From NCBI RefSeq assembly GCF_041438865.1, contig NZ_CP109450.1, positions 2,831,001 to 2,895,000 of the forward strand: a stretch of 64,000 nt of DNA. Direction: 5' to 3'. The notes below the pieces were generated by a model. That model was not told where the DNA came from. It saw only the letters and a list, made by a program, of their open reading frames with translations, and searched no databases. Positions 1 through 7,484 of the stretch are shown here, piece by piece; the first letter of the stretch is position 1, and each line of letters opens with the position of its first letter. This DNA is from Streptomyces sp. NBC_01471. Lineage in GTDB: Bacteria > Actinomycetota > Actinomycetes > Streptomycetales > Streptomycetaceae. The position numbers were made by a program, and so were the translations under genes.

Positions 1-119
1 GCGGCGTGCAGCCGGGCGGCCTGCGCCCTCGCGTGATCGTCGACGGCACCGACAGGCCCACCGCTCAGCAATCGCTCAGCCGTGTCCTTGTCAAGCCATT
101 CGCACCGCTCGTCGGCCAT
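1..119 (-). CDS. Sigma-factor partner protein (N-terminal fragment)
   Basis: Only the first 39 codons are inside the window; the gene runs off the left edge. It begins with ATG at 119, and that A is the last base of the TGA stop of the sigma factor gene, so the two are translationally coupled. The visible start (MADERCEWLDKDTAERLLSG) is a short polar, helix-forming sequence. In Streptomyces, genes in this position after an ECF sigma factor often encode a poorly characterised regulator or anti-sigma-like protein. No domain can be assigned from this fragment, so the role is inferred from position alone. Confidence 0.7.
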   Translation of the reverse strand, partial: MADERCEWLDKDTAERLLSGGPVGAVDDHARAQAARLHA

Positions 120-778
120 CACATGTCCTTCTGCGTCCACGGACGCGAATGCGTCACACCGACCGCGGCTTCCGCCCCCTCGCGTGCGGAGCGCTGTGTC
201 GGTACGGCGTCGAGTCCGTGCGGGCCCACGTCGGGGCCGAGCAGTTCGGCGAGCTTCTTCAGCCCGCGGTGCGCGGCGGTCCGTACCGCACCGGGCCGCT
301 TGCCGAGCGTTTTGGCCGCGCTCTTCGCGTCGAGCCCGACGACGACCCGCAGCACCACCGCTTCGGCCTGGTCCTGCGGGAGCTGGGCGATGAGCCGCAT
401 CGTGCGGCCGGTGGCCAGGGCTTCGATGGCCTCTCCCGCGGTGTCCGATTCGCCCGGCTCCGCGGCCAGTTCGGACTCGTCGCCGCCACCCGCGGGGCGC
501 CTGCCCCGCATCCGTATGTGGTCGAGCGCGCGGTTGCGGGCTATCCGGGCCGCCCAGCCGCGGAAGCGGTCCGCGTCGCCGCTGAACCGCTGGAGGTCGC
601 GGGCGATCTGCAGCCACGCCTCGGACGTCACGTCCTCGGCGTCCGGATCACCGACCAGCGTCCGTACATACCCGAGCAGTCGCGGGTGCACCGCGCGGTA
701 CACAGTCCGGAAGGCGTCCTCGTCCCCGTCCTGCGCCGCGAGCACCGCGGTGGTCAGCTCCGCGTCGTCCCCCAGCAC
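119..778 (-). CDS. ECF RNA polymerase sigma factor
   Basis: A 219-residue sigma-70 family protein of the extracytoplasmic-function class. Region 2 spans about residues 8-90: it starts with the usual acidic segment DGDEDAFRTVYRAVHPRLLGYVR and contains a core-binding and -10 recognition helix ending in FRGWAARIARNRALDHIR. Region 4 follows at about 125-180, with the helix-turn-helix around AAKTLGKRPGAVRTAAHRG. The tail after residue 185 is disordered-looking. The start is GTG at 778 with GAGGAA directly upstream; no other in-frame start was found. It is followed by a coupled partner gene (1-base overlap). It lies next to the antibiotic cluster but shows no sign of belonging to it. The HTH lets me call the family, not the regulon. 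Confidence 0.9.
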   Translation of the reverse strand: MLGDDAELTTAVLAAQDGDEDAFRTVYRAVHPRLLGYVRTLVGDPDAEDVTSEAWLQIARDLQRFSGDADRFRGWAARIARNRALDHIRMRGRRPAGGGDESELAAEPGESDTAGEAIEALATGRTMRLIAQLPQDQAEAVVLRVVVGLDAKSAAKTLGKRPGAVRTAAHRGLKKLAELLGPDVGPHGLDAVPTQRSAREGAEAAVGVTHSRPWTQKDM

Positions 779-1275
779 TTCCTCAACCTGTCCCGCCGCA
801 CCGCTCCCCCGCCGTGCAGCTGGTCGCCACTGCCGCGCCGCTGTGCGCGATGCGTCACGCTACGGCCTGCGCCCGGCCCGCGTCCACGACTTCTACGACC
901 TGCGACAACGCGCTGACTCTGCGCGGTGTGACAGAAAACGCACGCCCGGCGCTGAGAGAGGTACGGGACCGTACCGCGGCTCCCGCGGACGGCGACCGGG
1001 GCCTCTCCTGTGGGGGGTGGCGGCCCCGGTCGTCCTCCCTCGTTTCACGGCCCTGACCAGGCAATATCCAGGGCGCTGGGCCTCCGGACGACCAACGCGT
1101 GACCAACGCGTCCGGGGCCCTTCCCGGTGACACCATCGCGCCTGGCAGTCAGGAGCCTGTCAGGCCCGCACCCAACCGCCCGGCTGTCGTCGCACTCCCG
1201 CGGCAACGGACACCCGGCCGGCCGTCCTCGGAGAAAGGCCGGGCATGGCAGGGCCACAGCTTGGACACCCCGCGT
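779..1275. other. Intergenic stretch without a recognisable gene
   Basis: About 500 bases between the sigma gene and the toxin-antitoxin remnant. Open frames exist on both strands, but none carries a recognisable motif or a credible ribosome-binding site. The minus-strand frame reading through it is simply run-on from the broken toxin gene. The sigma factor promoter must lie at its left end, but I cannot point to one. Confidence 0.5.
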
Positions 1276-1520
1276 CCAGTAGCGGTAGCGGGCAGCGAGG
1301 ATGACGATCTCCTTGTCCGTGACTAGGTGGACAAGGCGATGCCCGTCGTCGATCCGCCTCGAACACGCCCCGGGCAAGTGGTACTTGAGTGGCTCGGGCT
1401 TGCCGATCCCCGTGAAGGGATCGCACTTGACGTCCTCGATGAGCTTGTTGATCCGGCGTTGCCGTGCTTGGAGACAATCTCGATGGCCTCGTGGTCGTCA
1501 TTGACCTTCTTGATCAGCGG
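1276..1520 (-). pseudogene. YefM-YoeB toxin-antitoxin remnant
   Basis: Two joined fragments on the minus strand. From about 1520 to 1448 the translation reads PLIKKVNDDHEAIEIVSKHG, which matches the N-terminal DNA-binding part of YefM/Phd antitoxins. It then jumps, after a frame change, to RINKLIEDVKCDP followed by PEPLKYHLPGACSRRIDDGH and then RLVHLVTDKEIVILAARYRY, which is the C-terminal half of a YoeB/Txe ribosome-dependent RNase. The antitoxin start, its C-terminal half and the toxin N-terminus are missing. The usual stop after the terminal aromatic residue reads TGG. The right end overlaps the 3' end of the cupin gene in another frame, so the deletion also rebuilt that gene's tail. It is certainly non-functional as a toxin-antitoxin pair. 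Confidence 0.8.
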
Positions 1521-1956
1521 CTGTCTCTTCGAGGTGGTACAGCTCAGGCACGGAGACCTTGATCGGCTCTTGAGTGGTCCGGGCGATCACGACGACCGCG
1601 GGCTCGTCCGGATCGGGGTTCTCCTCGCGGTGCGGGACGAACGGGGGAACGAGGAAGAAGTCGCCGGGGCCGGCGGCGAGCCGCACCTCCTCCGTGCCGT
1701 CGTGGTAGACGAACACGGGGTGGCCGCTGACCACGTAGATCCCTGCCTCGGATTCACCGTGATGATGGTTGTCCGTTGCGCTCAGGGGCGGGTTCTCCAC
1801 CAGGCCCATCCAGAGCTTCTTCGAATCGACCGTGCCGCCGCTGATGGCGGCGTAACCGTCCAACTCGCCGGATCGGACATGGTGGACACGGTTGTTCAGT
1901 GCGCGCGCGTTGTCACCAGCAGCCGGCGCGGTCCCGGCACCTTCGTGGGCAGTCAT
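1498..1956 (-). CDS. Small cupin protein
   Basis: A 152-residue single-domain cupin. Motif 1 is visible around residues 60-80 (HHHGESEAGIYVVSGHPVF, giving the His/Glu metal ligands), and motif 2 around 96-112 (GPGDFFLVPPFVPHREENP, giving the last His). The family holds metal-dependent dioxygenases, isomerases and plain binding proteins, so no substrate can be named. The ATG at 1956 has GGAAGG seven bases upstream. It is divergent from the dithiol oxidase gene and shares with it the palindromic operator at 2032-2048, so it is probably co-regulated with antibiotic self-protection. The last ten or so residues (LEETAADQEGQ) come from DNA of the toxin-antitoxin remnant. Confidence 0.85.
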   Translation of the reverse strand: MTAHEGAGTAPAAGDNARALNNRVHHVRSGELDGYAAISGGTVDSKKLWMGLVENPPLSATDNHHHGESEAGIYVVSGHPVFVYHDGTEEVRLAAGPGDFFLVPPFVPHREENPDPDEPAVVVIARTTQEPIKVSVPELYHLEETAADQEGQ

Positions 1957-2031
1957 TGTGCAGCCTTCCGGTTATCGATGGCTTTGGCCGGAATCCAGGC
2001 TGCGGCTCCCGCACCTGGACCGACAACCTGA

Positions 2032-2048
2032 GTTGCCATTATGGCAAC
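2032..2048. promoter_or_regulatory. Palindromic operator between cupin and dithiol oxidase
   Basis: GTTGCCATTATGGCAAC is a perfect 8-base inverted repeat around one base, in the divergent intergenic region (1957-2178). A 15/17 match, read on the other strand, lies at 3848-3864 in the promoter of the XRE-cupin regulator. The simplest reading is an operator for that regulator, controlling both divergent genes. Confidence 0.6.
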
Positions 2049-2178
2049 CAGCCCCGGTCGTCTCCAGGACCCCCGGCCACGACCACCGTCCGAAGGGCCG
2101 GGGGTTCGGTCCCGGAAACGGCAACAAAGATTGCCCGGGCACGTCGCGCACCGCAGTCTTCCGGAGGAGGTGATCGCC

Positions 2179-3171
2179 ATGACTGGCGCCAACAACGACA
2201 CCAGTAAACAGACCTCGTACGACGTCATCGTGATAGGCGGCGGGGCAGGAGGGCTGAACGCCGCGCTCGTGCTCGCCCGGGCCCGTCGCACCGTAGCCGT
2301 CGTCGACTCCGGGGAGCCCCGCAACGCCCCCTCTGCCCACATGCACAGCTTCCTCTCGCGTGACGGCGTCCCCCCGCTCACCGTGCTCGCGGCCGGCCGT
2401 GCGGAGATCGCGCGCTACGGCGTGGTCCAGATCGACGGCCGGGCGGACCAGGTCGAGGCCGGGGAGACCGGAGGGTACGTGGTCCGCCTGGAGGGCGGTG
2501 CGACCCTGGACGCCCGGCACGTCGTGCTCGCCACCGGCCTGCGCGACGAACTGCCCGAGATTCCGGGTGTGCGGGCGATGTGGGGCGAGGACGTGCACTT
2601 CTGCCCGTACTGCCACGGCTACGAGGTCCGCGACCAGCCGATCGTCGTACTCGGTGTGCACCCGGCCTCGCCCGGGCAGGCGCTGCTGCTGCGCCAGTGG
2701 TCGCCGCACATCGTGTATGTCCCGCACAGTCGCCCGCTCACCGACGAGGAGCGCGAACGCATGGACGCATGCGGGGTCCGAGTGGCGGAGGGGCCGGTGT
2801 CCACCCTGCTGAGCAAGGACGGCCGGCTCCAGACGGTGGAACTCGCCGACGGACGGACGGTGGACTGCGCCGGGGTGTTCCTCTTCCCGACGATGACGCC
2901 GAACGACGGGGCCTTCGAAGGTCTCGGCTGTGAGAAGAACGAGCAGGGCTGGCTGGTAACCGACCGGTCCGGCCGCACCAGCCGCCCCGGCCTGTGGGCC
3001 GTCGGCAACGTGACGGACTCGCGCGCCCAGGCCGTCACCGCGGCCGGCATGGGCGCCGCGGCCGCCTTCGCCCTCAACCACGACCTGGTGGACGAGGAGA
3101 TCGAGCGTGATCTGGCGGCACACCGCGCCGCCGCCGCGGACCTCTCCGAGGCATCCGTCCCTATGTGCTGA
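2179..3171 (+). CDS. hlmI: Dithiolopyrrolone dithiol oxidase (HlmI/GliT family)
   Basis: A 330-residue FAD enzyme of the thioredoxin-reductase fold that closes the ene-dithiol of holomycin-type compounds to the disulfide. In producers it also protects against the reduced toxic form. The FAD dinucleotide motif is at residues 18-30 (VIVIGGGAGGLNAAL). The redox-active CPYC is at 142-145, followed by HGYEV. The second FAD motif (GLWAVGNVTD) is near the C-terminus. The NADPH-binding glycine motif of true thioredoxin reductases is replaced by VVLGVHPASPGQ, as expected for an oxygen-using oxidase. The ATG at 2179 follows GGAGGAGGTGA. It stands alone as a plus-strand unit, with a palindromic operator upstream and a strong terminator downstream. 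DepH and GliT are the closest functional relatives I know. Confidence 0.88.
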   Translation: MTGANNDTSKQTSYDVIVIGGGAGGLNAALVLARARRTVAVVDSGEPRNAPSAHMHSFLSRDGVPPLTVLAAGRAEIARYGVVQIDGRADQVEAGETGGYVVRLEGGATLDARHVVLATGLRDELPEIPGVRAMWGEDVHFCPYCHGYEVRDQPIVVLGVHPASPGQALLLRQWSPHIVYVPHSRPLTDEERERMDACGVRVAEGPVSTLLSKDGRLQTVELADGRTVDCAGVFLFPTMTPNDGAFEGLGCEKNEQGWLVTDRSGRTSRPGLWAVGNVTDSRAQAVTAAGMGAAAAFALNHDLVDEEIERDLAAHRAAAADLSEASVPMC

Positions 3172-3208
3172 GCGGGCGAGCGAGGGCCATGGCGCCGCCT
3201 CCGCCCCC

Positions 3209-3248
3209 GAACGCCCGCCTCCGGATCATGTTCCGGAGGCGGGCGTTC
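3209..3248. terminator. Bidirectional terminator after hlmI
   Basis: A perfect 17-base stem (from GAACGCCCGCCTCCGGA) with a 6-base loop, between the convergent hlmI and XRE-cupin genes. It overlaps the last codons of the XRE-cupin gene. Confidence 0.8.
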
Positions 3249-3828
3249 GCCGTGTCGGGTGGGCGCGTACGTGCATCCGCTCGCCCTGGCGGCCGAAGAC
3301 GCTGAGTACCTCCACCGGCCCCTTCCCCGTGCTTCCGAACCAGTGCGGCAGCCGGGTCTCGAACTCCGCCACCTCGCCGGGGCCGAGGACCAGGTCGTGG
3401 TCGGCCAGTATGAGCCGCAGCCGCCCGGAGAGCACGTACAGCCACTCGTACCCCTCGTGGGTGCACAGCTCCGGGGTGTCGCGGCTCGCCGGCAGGACCA
3501 TCTTGTAGCTCTGCAGCGGGCCGGGCTGACGCGTCAGCGGCAGCACCGTGTTGCCGTTCACCGTGTGGGGCTTGACCCGGACGCGCGGGTCGCCCACCTC
3601 CGGGGCGCCGACCAGTTCGTCGAGGGGGACCTGGTGGGCCTGGGCGATGGGCAGCAGCAGTTCGAGGCTGGGGCGGCGCTGTCCCGCTTCGAGACGCGAC
3701 AACGTGCTCTTGGAGATGCCGGTGGCCTCCGACAGCGCGGCGAGGGTGACACCACGGGCGGTGCGCACCCGCTTGAGCCGGGGACCGACAGCGGACAGGG
3801 CCCGGGTGATCGTCGGTGACTGCTCCAT
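3226..3828 (-). CDS. XRE-family regulator with cupin sensor domain
   Basis: A 200-residue two-domain regulator. Residues 12-70 form a helix-turn-helix of the Cro/CI type (LKRVRTARGVTLAALSEATG, then ISKSTLSRLEAGQRRPSLE). Residues 110-190 are a small cupin (HEGYEWLYVLSGRLRLIL with GPGEVAEFETRLPHWFG), normally the ligand-sensing part. The ATG at 3828 gives the expected N-terminus, though the Shine-Dalgarno is weak. The gene is convergent with hlmI and lies just downstream of hlmB, with its own 107-base promoter region containing two operator-like dyads. Together with the matching dyad before hlmI this suggests an autoregulated switch for the resistance oxidase and the cupin. The ligand is unknown; sensing the antibiotic or a thiol metabolite is my inference. 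Confidence 0.85.
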   Translation of the reverse strand: MEQSPTITRALSAVGPRLKRVRTARGVTLAALSEATGISKSTLSRLEAGQRRPSLELLLPIAQAHQVPLDELVGAPEVGDPRVRVKPHTVNGNTVLPLTRQPGPLQSYKMVLPASRDTPELCTHEGYEWLYVLSGRLRLILADHDLVLGPGEVAEFETRLPHWFGSTGKGPVEVLSVFGRQGERMHVRAHPTRRTPASGT

Positions 3829-3847
3829 GCCGCCATTAGACAGACTT

Positions 3848-3885
3848 GTTCCCAAAATGGCAACTGTCGGTGCGGTTTTGGGAAC
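3848..3885. promoter_or_regulatory. Paired operator dyads upstream of the XRE-cupin gene
   Basis: Two related sites whose centres lie 21 bases apart. The first (3848-3864, minus strand GTTGCCATTTTGGGAAC) matches the hlmI-upstream palindrome at 15 of 17 positions. The second (3869-3885) matches less well but keeps TTTTGGGAAC. Together they form a perfect 11-base inverted repeat (TGTTCCCAAAA and its complement) separated by 18 bases. This fits two dimers bound side by side for autoregulation. Confidence 0.6.
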
Positions 3886-3935
3886 ACACGCGCCCCGCCT
3901 CCGGTACGGACGACCGGGGCGGGGCGCGGGGTGGT

Positions 3936-5078
3936 TCAGAGGCCGAGGGACCTCCCGATCAGCTCCTTCATCACCTCTGTCGTCCCGCCGTAGATCGTCT
4001 GCACCCGGCTGTTGGTCCACTCCCGGGAGATCGCGCTCTCCTTCAGATAGCCGTAGCCGCCGTGGAGTTGAAGGCAACGGTTCGCGATGTCCACCTGGAG
4101 TTCCGTCGTCCACCATTTCACCTTGGCCGCGTCCGTCACCGAGAGCTGTCCGGCGTTGAGCGCGGCGACGCAGTGATCGAGGAAGACCTGAGCGATCGTC
4201 AGCTCGGTTTCCATTGTCGCGAGTTGGAAGCGGTTGTGCTGGAAGCTTCCGACGGTCTGGCCGAAGACCTCGCGGTTCTTGGCGTATTCCAGGGTGTCCG
4301 CCAGCATCCGCTCGATCGCGCCCACCGCCACGGTGGCGATGCTCAGCCGCTCGCGGGGCAGTCCGGCCATCATGTAGGCGAGGCCGCCGTTCTCCTTGCC
4401 GATCAGGTTGTCGGCCGGCACCCGGCAGTCGTCGAAGAACAGCTCGCAGGTGTCGCTGGCGTGCCAGCCCAGCTTCTCCATGCGCCGCCCGCGGGTGAAG
4501 CCGGGTGTGCCACGTTCCACTACCAGCAGGCTGATGCCCTGGGCGCCGCGCTCGGGGTCGGTCTTGACGGTGACCACGACGACATCGGCGTTCTCGCCGT
4601 TGGTGATGAACGTCTTCTGGCCGTTGAGGATGTAGGAGTCGCCGTCGCGGACCGCCGTGGTGCGGATGTCGGCGGCGTTGGAGCCGGCGTCGGGCTCGCT
4701 CATCGCGATCGCCGCGATGAGCTCGCCCGAACAGAGCCCGGGCAGCCACCGCTTGCGCTGCTCCTCCGTGGTCTGCCTGGCGAGGTAGGTGGCGATCACG
4801 TCGTTGTGGGCCACGAAGCCGGGCGCCGTCGCCCGGGCCCACATGATCTCCTGCGAGAACACCGCCGGGAAGCGGTAGTCCGGCTCGCCGCCCCCGCCGT
4901 ACGCGGGGTCCACACCGATGCCGAGGAGCCCCGCCTGCCCGGCCTTGCGCCACACCTCGCGGTCGGTGATGCCGTCCCGCTCCCACCGGGCGTGGTGCGG
5001 CAGTACCTCGCGGTGGAGGAACTCCCGGCAGGTGACCCGGAACTGCTCGTGGACGGCCTCGTACCTGCTGCGTGCCAT
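3936..5078 (-). CDS. hlmB: Acyl-CoA dehydrogenase, dithiolopyrrolone pathway
   Basis: A 380-residue FAD acyl-CoA dehydrogenase of the long-chain/isovaleryl type. The sequence resembles LCAD through the end (IYGGTTEVMKELIGRSL). The position that holds the catalytic Glu in medium-chain enzymes is Gly, whereas Glu256 (VAVGAIERMLADTLEYAKNR) sits where LCAD and IVD carry theirs, so the enzyme should be active. FAD and substrate motifs MSEPDAGSN and FITNGENADVVVV are intact. In the holomycin pathway this family is one of four flavoenzymes proposed to oxidise the enzyme-bound Cys-Cys unit. It is the last gene of the NRPS operon; its ATG lies four bases beyond the thioesterase stop, with its ribosome-binding site inside that gene. 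The exact bond oxidised is not settled by sequence. Confidence 0.88.
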   Translation of the reverse strand: MARSRYEAVHEQFRVTCREFLHREVLPHHARWERDGITDREVWRKAGQAGLLGIGVDPAYGGGGEPDYRFPAVFSQEIMWARATAPGFVAHNDVIATYLARQTTEEQRKRWLPGLCSGELIAAIAMSEPDAGSNAADIRTTAVRDGDSYILNGQKTFITNGENADVVVVTVKTDPERGAQGISLLVVERGTPGFTRGRRMEKLGWHASDTCELFFDDCRVPADNLIGKENGGLAYMMAGLPRERLSIATVAVGAIERMLADTLEYAKNREVFGQTVGSFQHNRFQLATMETELTIAQVFLDHCVAALNAGQLSVTDAAKVKWWTTELQVDIANRCLQLHGGYGYLKESAISREWTNSRVQTIYGGTTEVMKELIGRSLGL

Positions 5079-5082
5079 GCCG

Positions 5083-5838
5083 TCACCCCTCTCCGGGGTC
5101 GGTGTCGTCGACGATGGTGGTCAGGGTGTCCTTGGGACGCCGGACGGCCGCGAAGTGGCCGCCGTCGATCTCCACCCGGTGGACGGGCACCGCGCTGTGC
5201 GCGGCCCACTGCCAGACCTTCTCCGGCGGAGCATGGACGTCCTCCCGGGCGGCGATCAGGGTGAGCGGGAAGTCCACCCGCAGCCCGCCCGCCTCCTGGG
5301 TGAACTCGGCCCGGACGGCGTCGTCCTCCCGGAGCATCCGCAGCAGGATGCGGCGCATCGTCGGGTCGGCGAGGACGGCGGACGGGGTCCCTCCGTCGGC
5401 GGCGGTCCTGGCGAGCAGTTCCTCGTCGGGTACGGAGTCGAGCAGCGGCCCGGGCCGCTGGAGCCCGGGCGGGACCGCCCCGGACAGCACGGCTCTTTCC
5501 GGCGCCACGCCGACCTGCCGGGTCACCTCCGCCGCCACCGCGAGGCTCATGGTCGAGCCGAAACTGTGCCCGAACGTCGCCCAGCGCAGGCCGGGCGTCC
5601 GCTCCCGTTCCGTCAGCAGATCGGCCACCACCTGCTCAGCCATACATCGCACGAGGGCGTGGAAGCCGGCGGCCTTCCGCTCCTGACGGCGGGTCCCGCG
5701 GCCCGGGGCGTCCACCCCCCGGACCAGCAGGTGCGGCTCACCGAGCGGCTGCCAGCTCCGGTAGACCAGCGAGGTCGCCCCCGCGTGGGGAAAGCAGTAG
5801 AGCCGTACCGGAGGCCTTGATACGGGTTCCACGGTCAC
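5083..5838 (-). CDS. hlmC: Type II thioesterase of the NRPS operon
   Basis: A 251-residue alpha/beta hydrolase of the GrsT/TEII type, which hydrolyses or edits thioester-bound intermediates on a carrier protein. The N-terminal strand LYCFPHAGATSLVYRSW is diagnostic. The nucleophile elbow GHSFG places Ser92. Asp200 (AAREDVHAP) and His228 (DGGHFAA) complete the triad. The GTG at 5838 overlaps the GMC oxidoreductase stop by four bases (GTGA), with GAAGGA just upstream. Because the NRPS has no built-in thioesterase, this protein is the obvious candidate for product release. Compare the related protein at 18898-19644, which has lost the serine. Confidence 0.87.
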   Translation of the reverse strand: MTVEPVSRPPVRLYCFPHAGATSLVYRSWQPLGEPHLLVRGVDAPGRGTRRQERKAAGFHALVRCMAEQVVADLLTERERTPGLRWATFGHSFGSTMSLAVAAEVTRQVGVAPERAVLSGAVPPGLQRPGPLLDSVPDEELLARTAADGGTPSAVLADPTMRRILLRMLREDDAVRAEFTQEAGGLRVDFPLTLIAAREDVHAPPEKVWQWAAHSAVPVHRVEIDGGHFAAVRRPKDTLTTIVDDTDPGEG

Positions 5839-7484
5839 TCCTTCGTGCTCCGGGCCAGCTTCTCGGCCAGCATCAGGGTGGTCAGATTGGTGGGCGCGCT
5901 GGGGAGGGTCGGGAAGAGCGACGCATCGGCGATCCGCAGGTTCTCGGTTCCGTACACCCGGCCCTCCTGGTCGGAGACCGCCCATGGGTCGGTCTCCGGC
6001 CCCATCCGGCACGAACCGGCCGCGTGCCAGCCGGGGTTCGCGATATGGCGGACACCGCTGCGCACCACGCCGTCGTTGGCGACCATCCGATCGCTCCAGA
6101 ACTGTGTCTTGGTCAGCCGGCCCGACAGGCCCGGCGACCGCAGGAAGCTCCAGGCCCGGCGCACGCCGTGGCACAGCCGTTCCACGTCCTCGGTGTCGGT
6201 GGCGATACCCAGTTCGATGACAGGCGCCGCGTACGGGTCGGCGCTGTCGAGGAAGACCCGGCCCCGGGAGCGCGGGCGCATCAGCATCACCGAGATGCCG
6301 ACGACCAGAGGCCAGCCGAGCCGGTCGACGAAGCCGGGGATGGTGTGACTCTCCACGTTGTTGAGCAACCCCATCTGGATGTCCACGTCGTCGTCGAAGC
6401 CGCTGCTCATCCTGGCCGCGACCTGTCGCCAGGGCAGGCCCGGGGTGCACACCCCGTCGGCCGGCTTGGACCACATGACGACCGAGGGGTGGTCCACCAG
6501 GTCGCGGCCCACCCCGGGCAGGTCCGCCACGGGCGTGATCCCGAGGGCCCTGAGCAGTCCGGCACCGCCCACCCCCGAGCGCTGGAGGATTGCGGGGGTG
6601 CCGACTGCCCCGGCGCTGAGCACGACGTGCCGCGCCCGGACCGTGGTGAGCGTGCCGTCGAGTTCGGTCTCCACGCCGACCGCCCGGTTCTTCTCGAACA
6701 GCACCCGGGTGACCCGGAGGCCGGTGCGCAGAGAGAGGTTGGGCAGGTCGCGGACCCCGGCGAGGAAGGCGGTGGAGGCGTCGATGCGTTCACCGTCCAC
6801 GGCGTTGCCGGGGATCGGGCCGACGCCGGCCTCGACACCGGCATTGAGGTCCATGAGGTCGGTGACGCTCTGCCGGTTGCACTCCTCCCAGAACGCCTCG
6901 TCCAGCGGGTGCACCCGGTCGCGAGGGGTGCGCCGGATCGGCAGCGGGCCGCTGTCGCCGTGCAGCCGGCCGGGGAAGTCGGCGTCGTTCTCGATGTCCT
7001 TGTAGAAGGGCAGCACGCCCTCCCACGACCAGTCCGGGTTGCCGGCGGCCTCCCAGGCGGCGAAGTCGCGGGGCAGCCCGCGCAGGGCTATGGCGCCGTT
7101 GACGGCGGAGCCGCCTCCGACGACCTTGCCGAGCTGGTAGGGGAAGCGTTCCCAGAGGGCACGGGCCGTCGCCCGGCCGCCGGTGGCCGGCGCGGCCCCG
7201 GGTATCCCGGTACTGCCCTGGACCAGCTCCTCCAGGCGGTTGCTGGTACGGAGGTTGGCCCGGTAGTCCCAGTTGTGGCCGGCCAGGACGAGGCGTCCGG
7301 CGTCGGCCAGCGGGTGGGCCCGGGGCCGGGGCCGGGGCTGGTCCGCGCCGGCCTCGATGAGCAGGACGTTCCCGGAGTCCCGCGCGGCGAGCCGGGCGGC
7401 GGTCACGGCTCCGGCGGAGCCGGCTCCGACGATCACGTACTCCCACTCGCGGACCGGCGCGGCGGGATCGTGGTGGGCGGTCAC
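5835..7484 (-). CDS. hlmD: GMC-family FAD oxidoreductase
   Basis: A 549-residue glucose-methanol-choline oxidoreductase. The FAD fold starts at residue 15 (YVIVGAGSAGAVTAARLAA). The GMC signature around LGKVVGGGSAVNGAIALRG and the second signature with SAGAVGTPAILQRSGV are intact. The catalytic His487 is in NPGWHAAGSCRMG and the paired Asn533 in SAPTNLTTLMLAEK. In dithiolopyrrolone clusters this enzyme is one of the flavoproteins proposed to oxidise the cysteinyl thioester intermediate. The GTG at 7484 overlaps the NRPS stop (GTGA), so it is coupled to the NRPS and followed by another four-base overlap with hlmC. The substrate is inferred from context. Confidence 0.88.
   Translation of the reverse strand: MTAHHDPAAPVREWEYVIVGAGSAGAVTAARLAARDSGNVLLIEAGADQPRPRPRAHPLADAGRLVLAGHNWDYRANLRTSNRLEELVQGSTGIPGAAPATGGRATARALWERFPYQLGKVVGGGSAVNGAIALRGLPRDFAAWEAAGNPDWSWEGVLPFYKDIENDADFPGRLHGDSGPLPIRRTPRDRVHPLDEAFWEECNRQSVTDLMDLNAGVEAGVGPIPGNAVDGERIDASTAFLAGVRDLPNLSLRTGLRVTRVLFEKNRAVGVETELDGTLTTVRARHVVLSAGAVGTPAILQRSGVGGAGLLRALGITPVADLPGVGRDLVDHPSVVMWSKPADGVCTPGLPWRQVAARMSSGFDDDVDIQMGLLNNVESHTIPGFVDRLGWPLVVGISVMLMRPRSRGRVFLDSADPYAAPVIELGIATDTEDVERLCHGVRRAWSFLRSPGLSGRLTKTQFWSDRMVANDGVVRSGVRHIANPGWHAAGSCRMGPETDPWAVSDQEGRVYGTENLRIADASLFPTLPSAPTNLTTLMLAEKLARSTKE

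Noticed and set aside
1160..1501. A possible complete gene in the minus-strand frames between the sigma factor and the cupin
   Set aside because: The recognisable parts fall in two different frames and match the two halves of a toxin-antitoxin pair, so this is a remnant.
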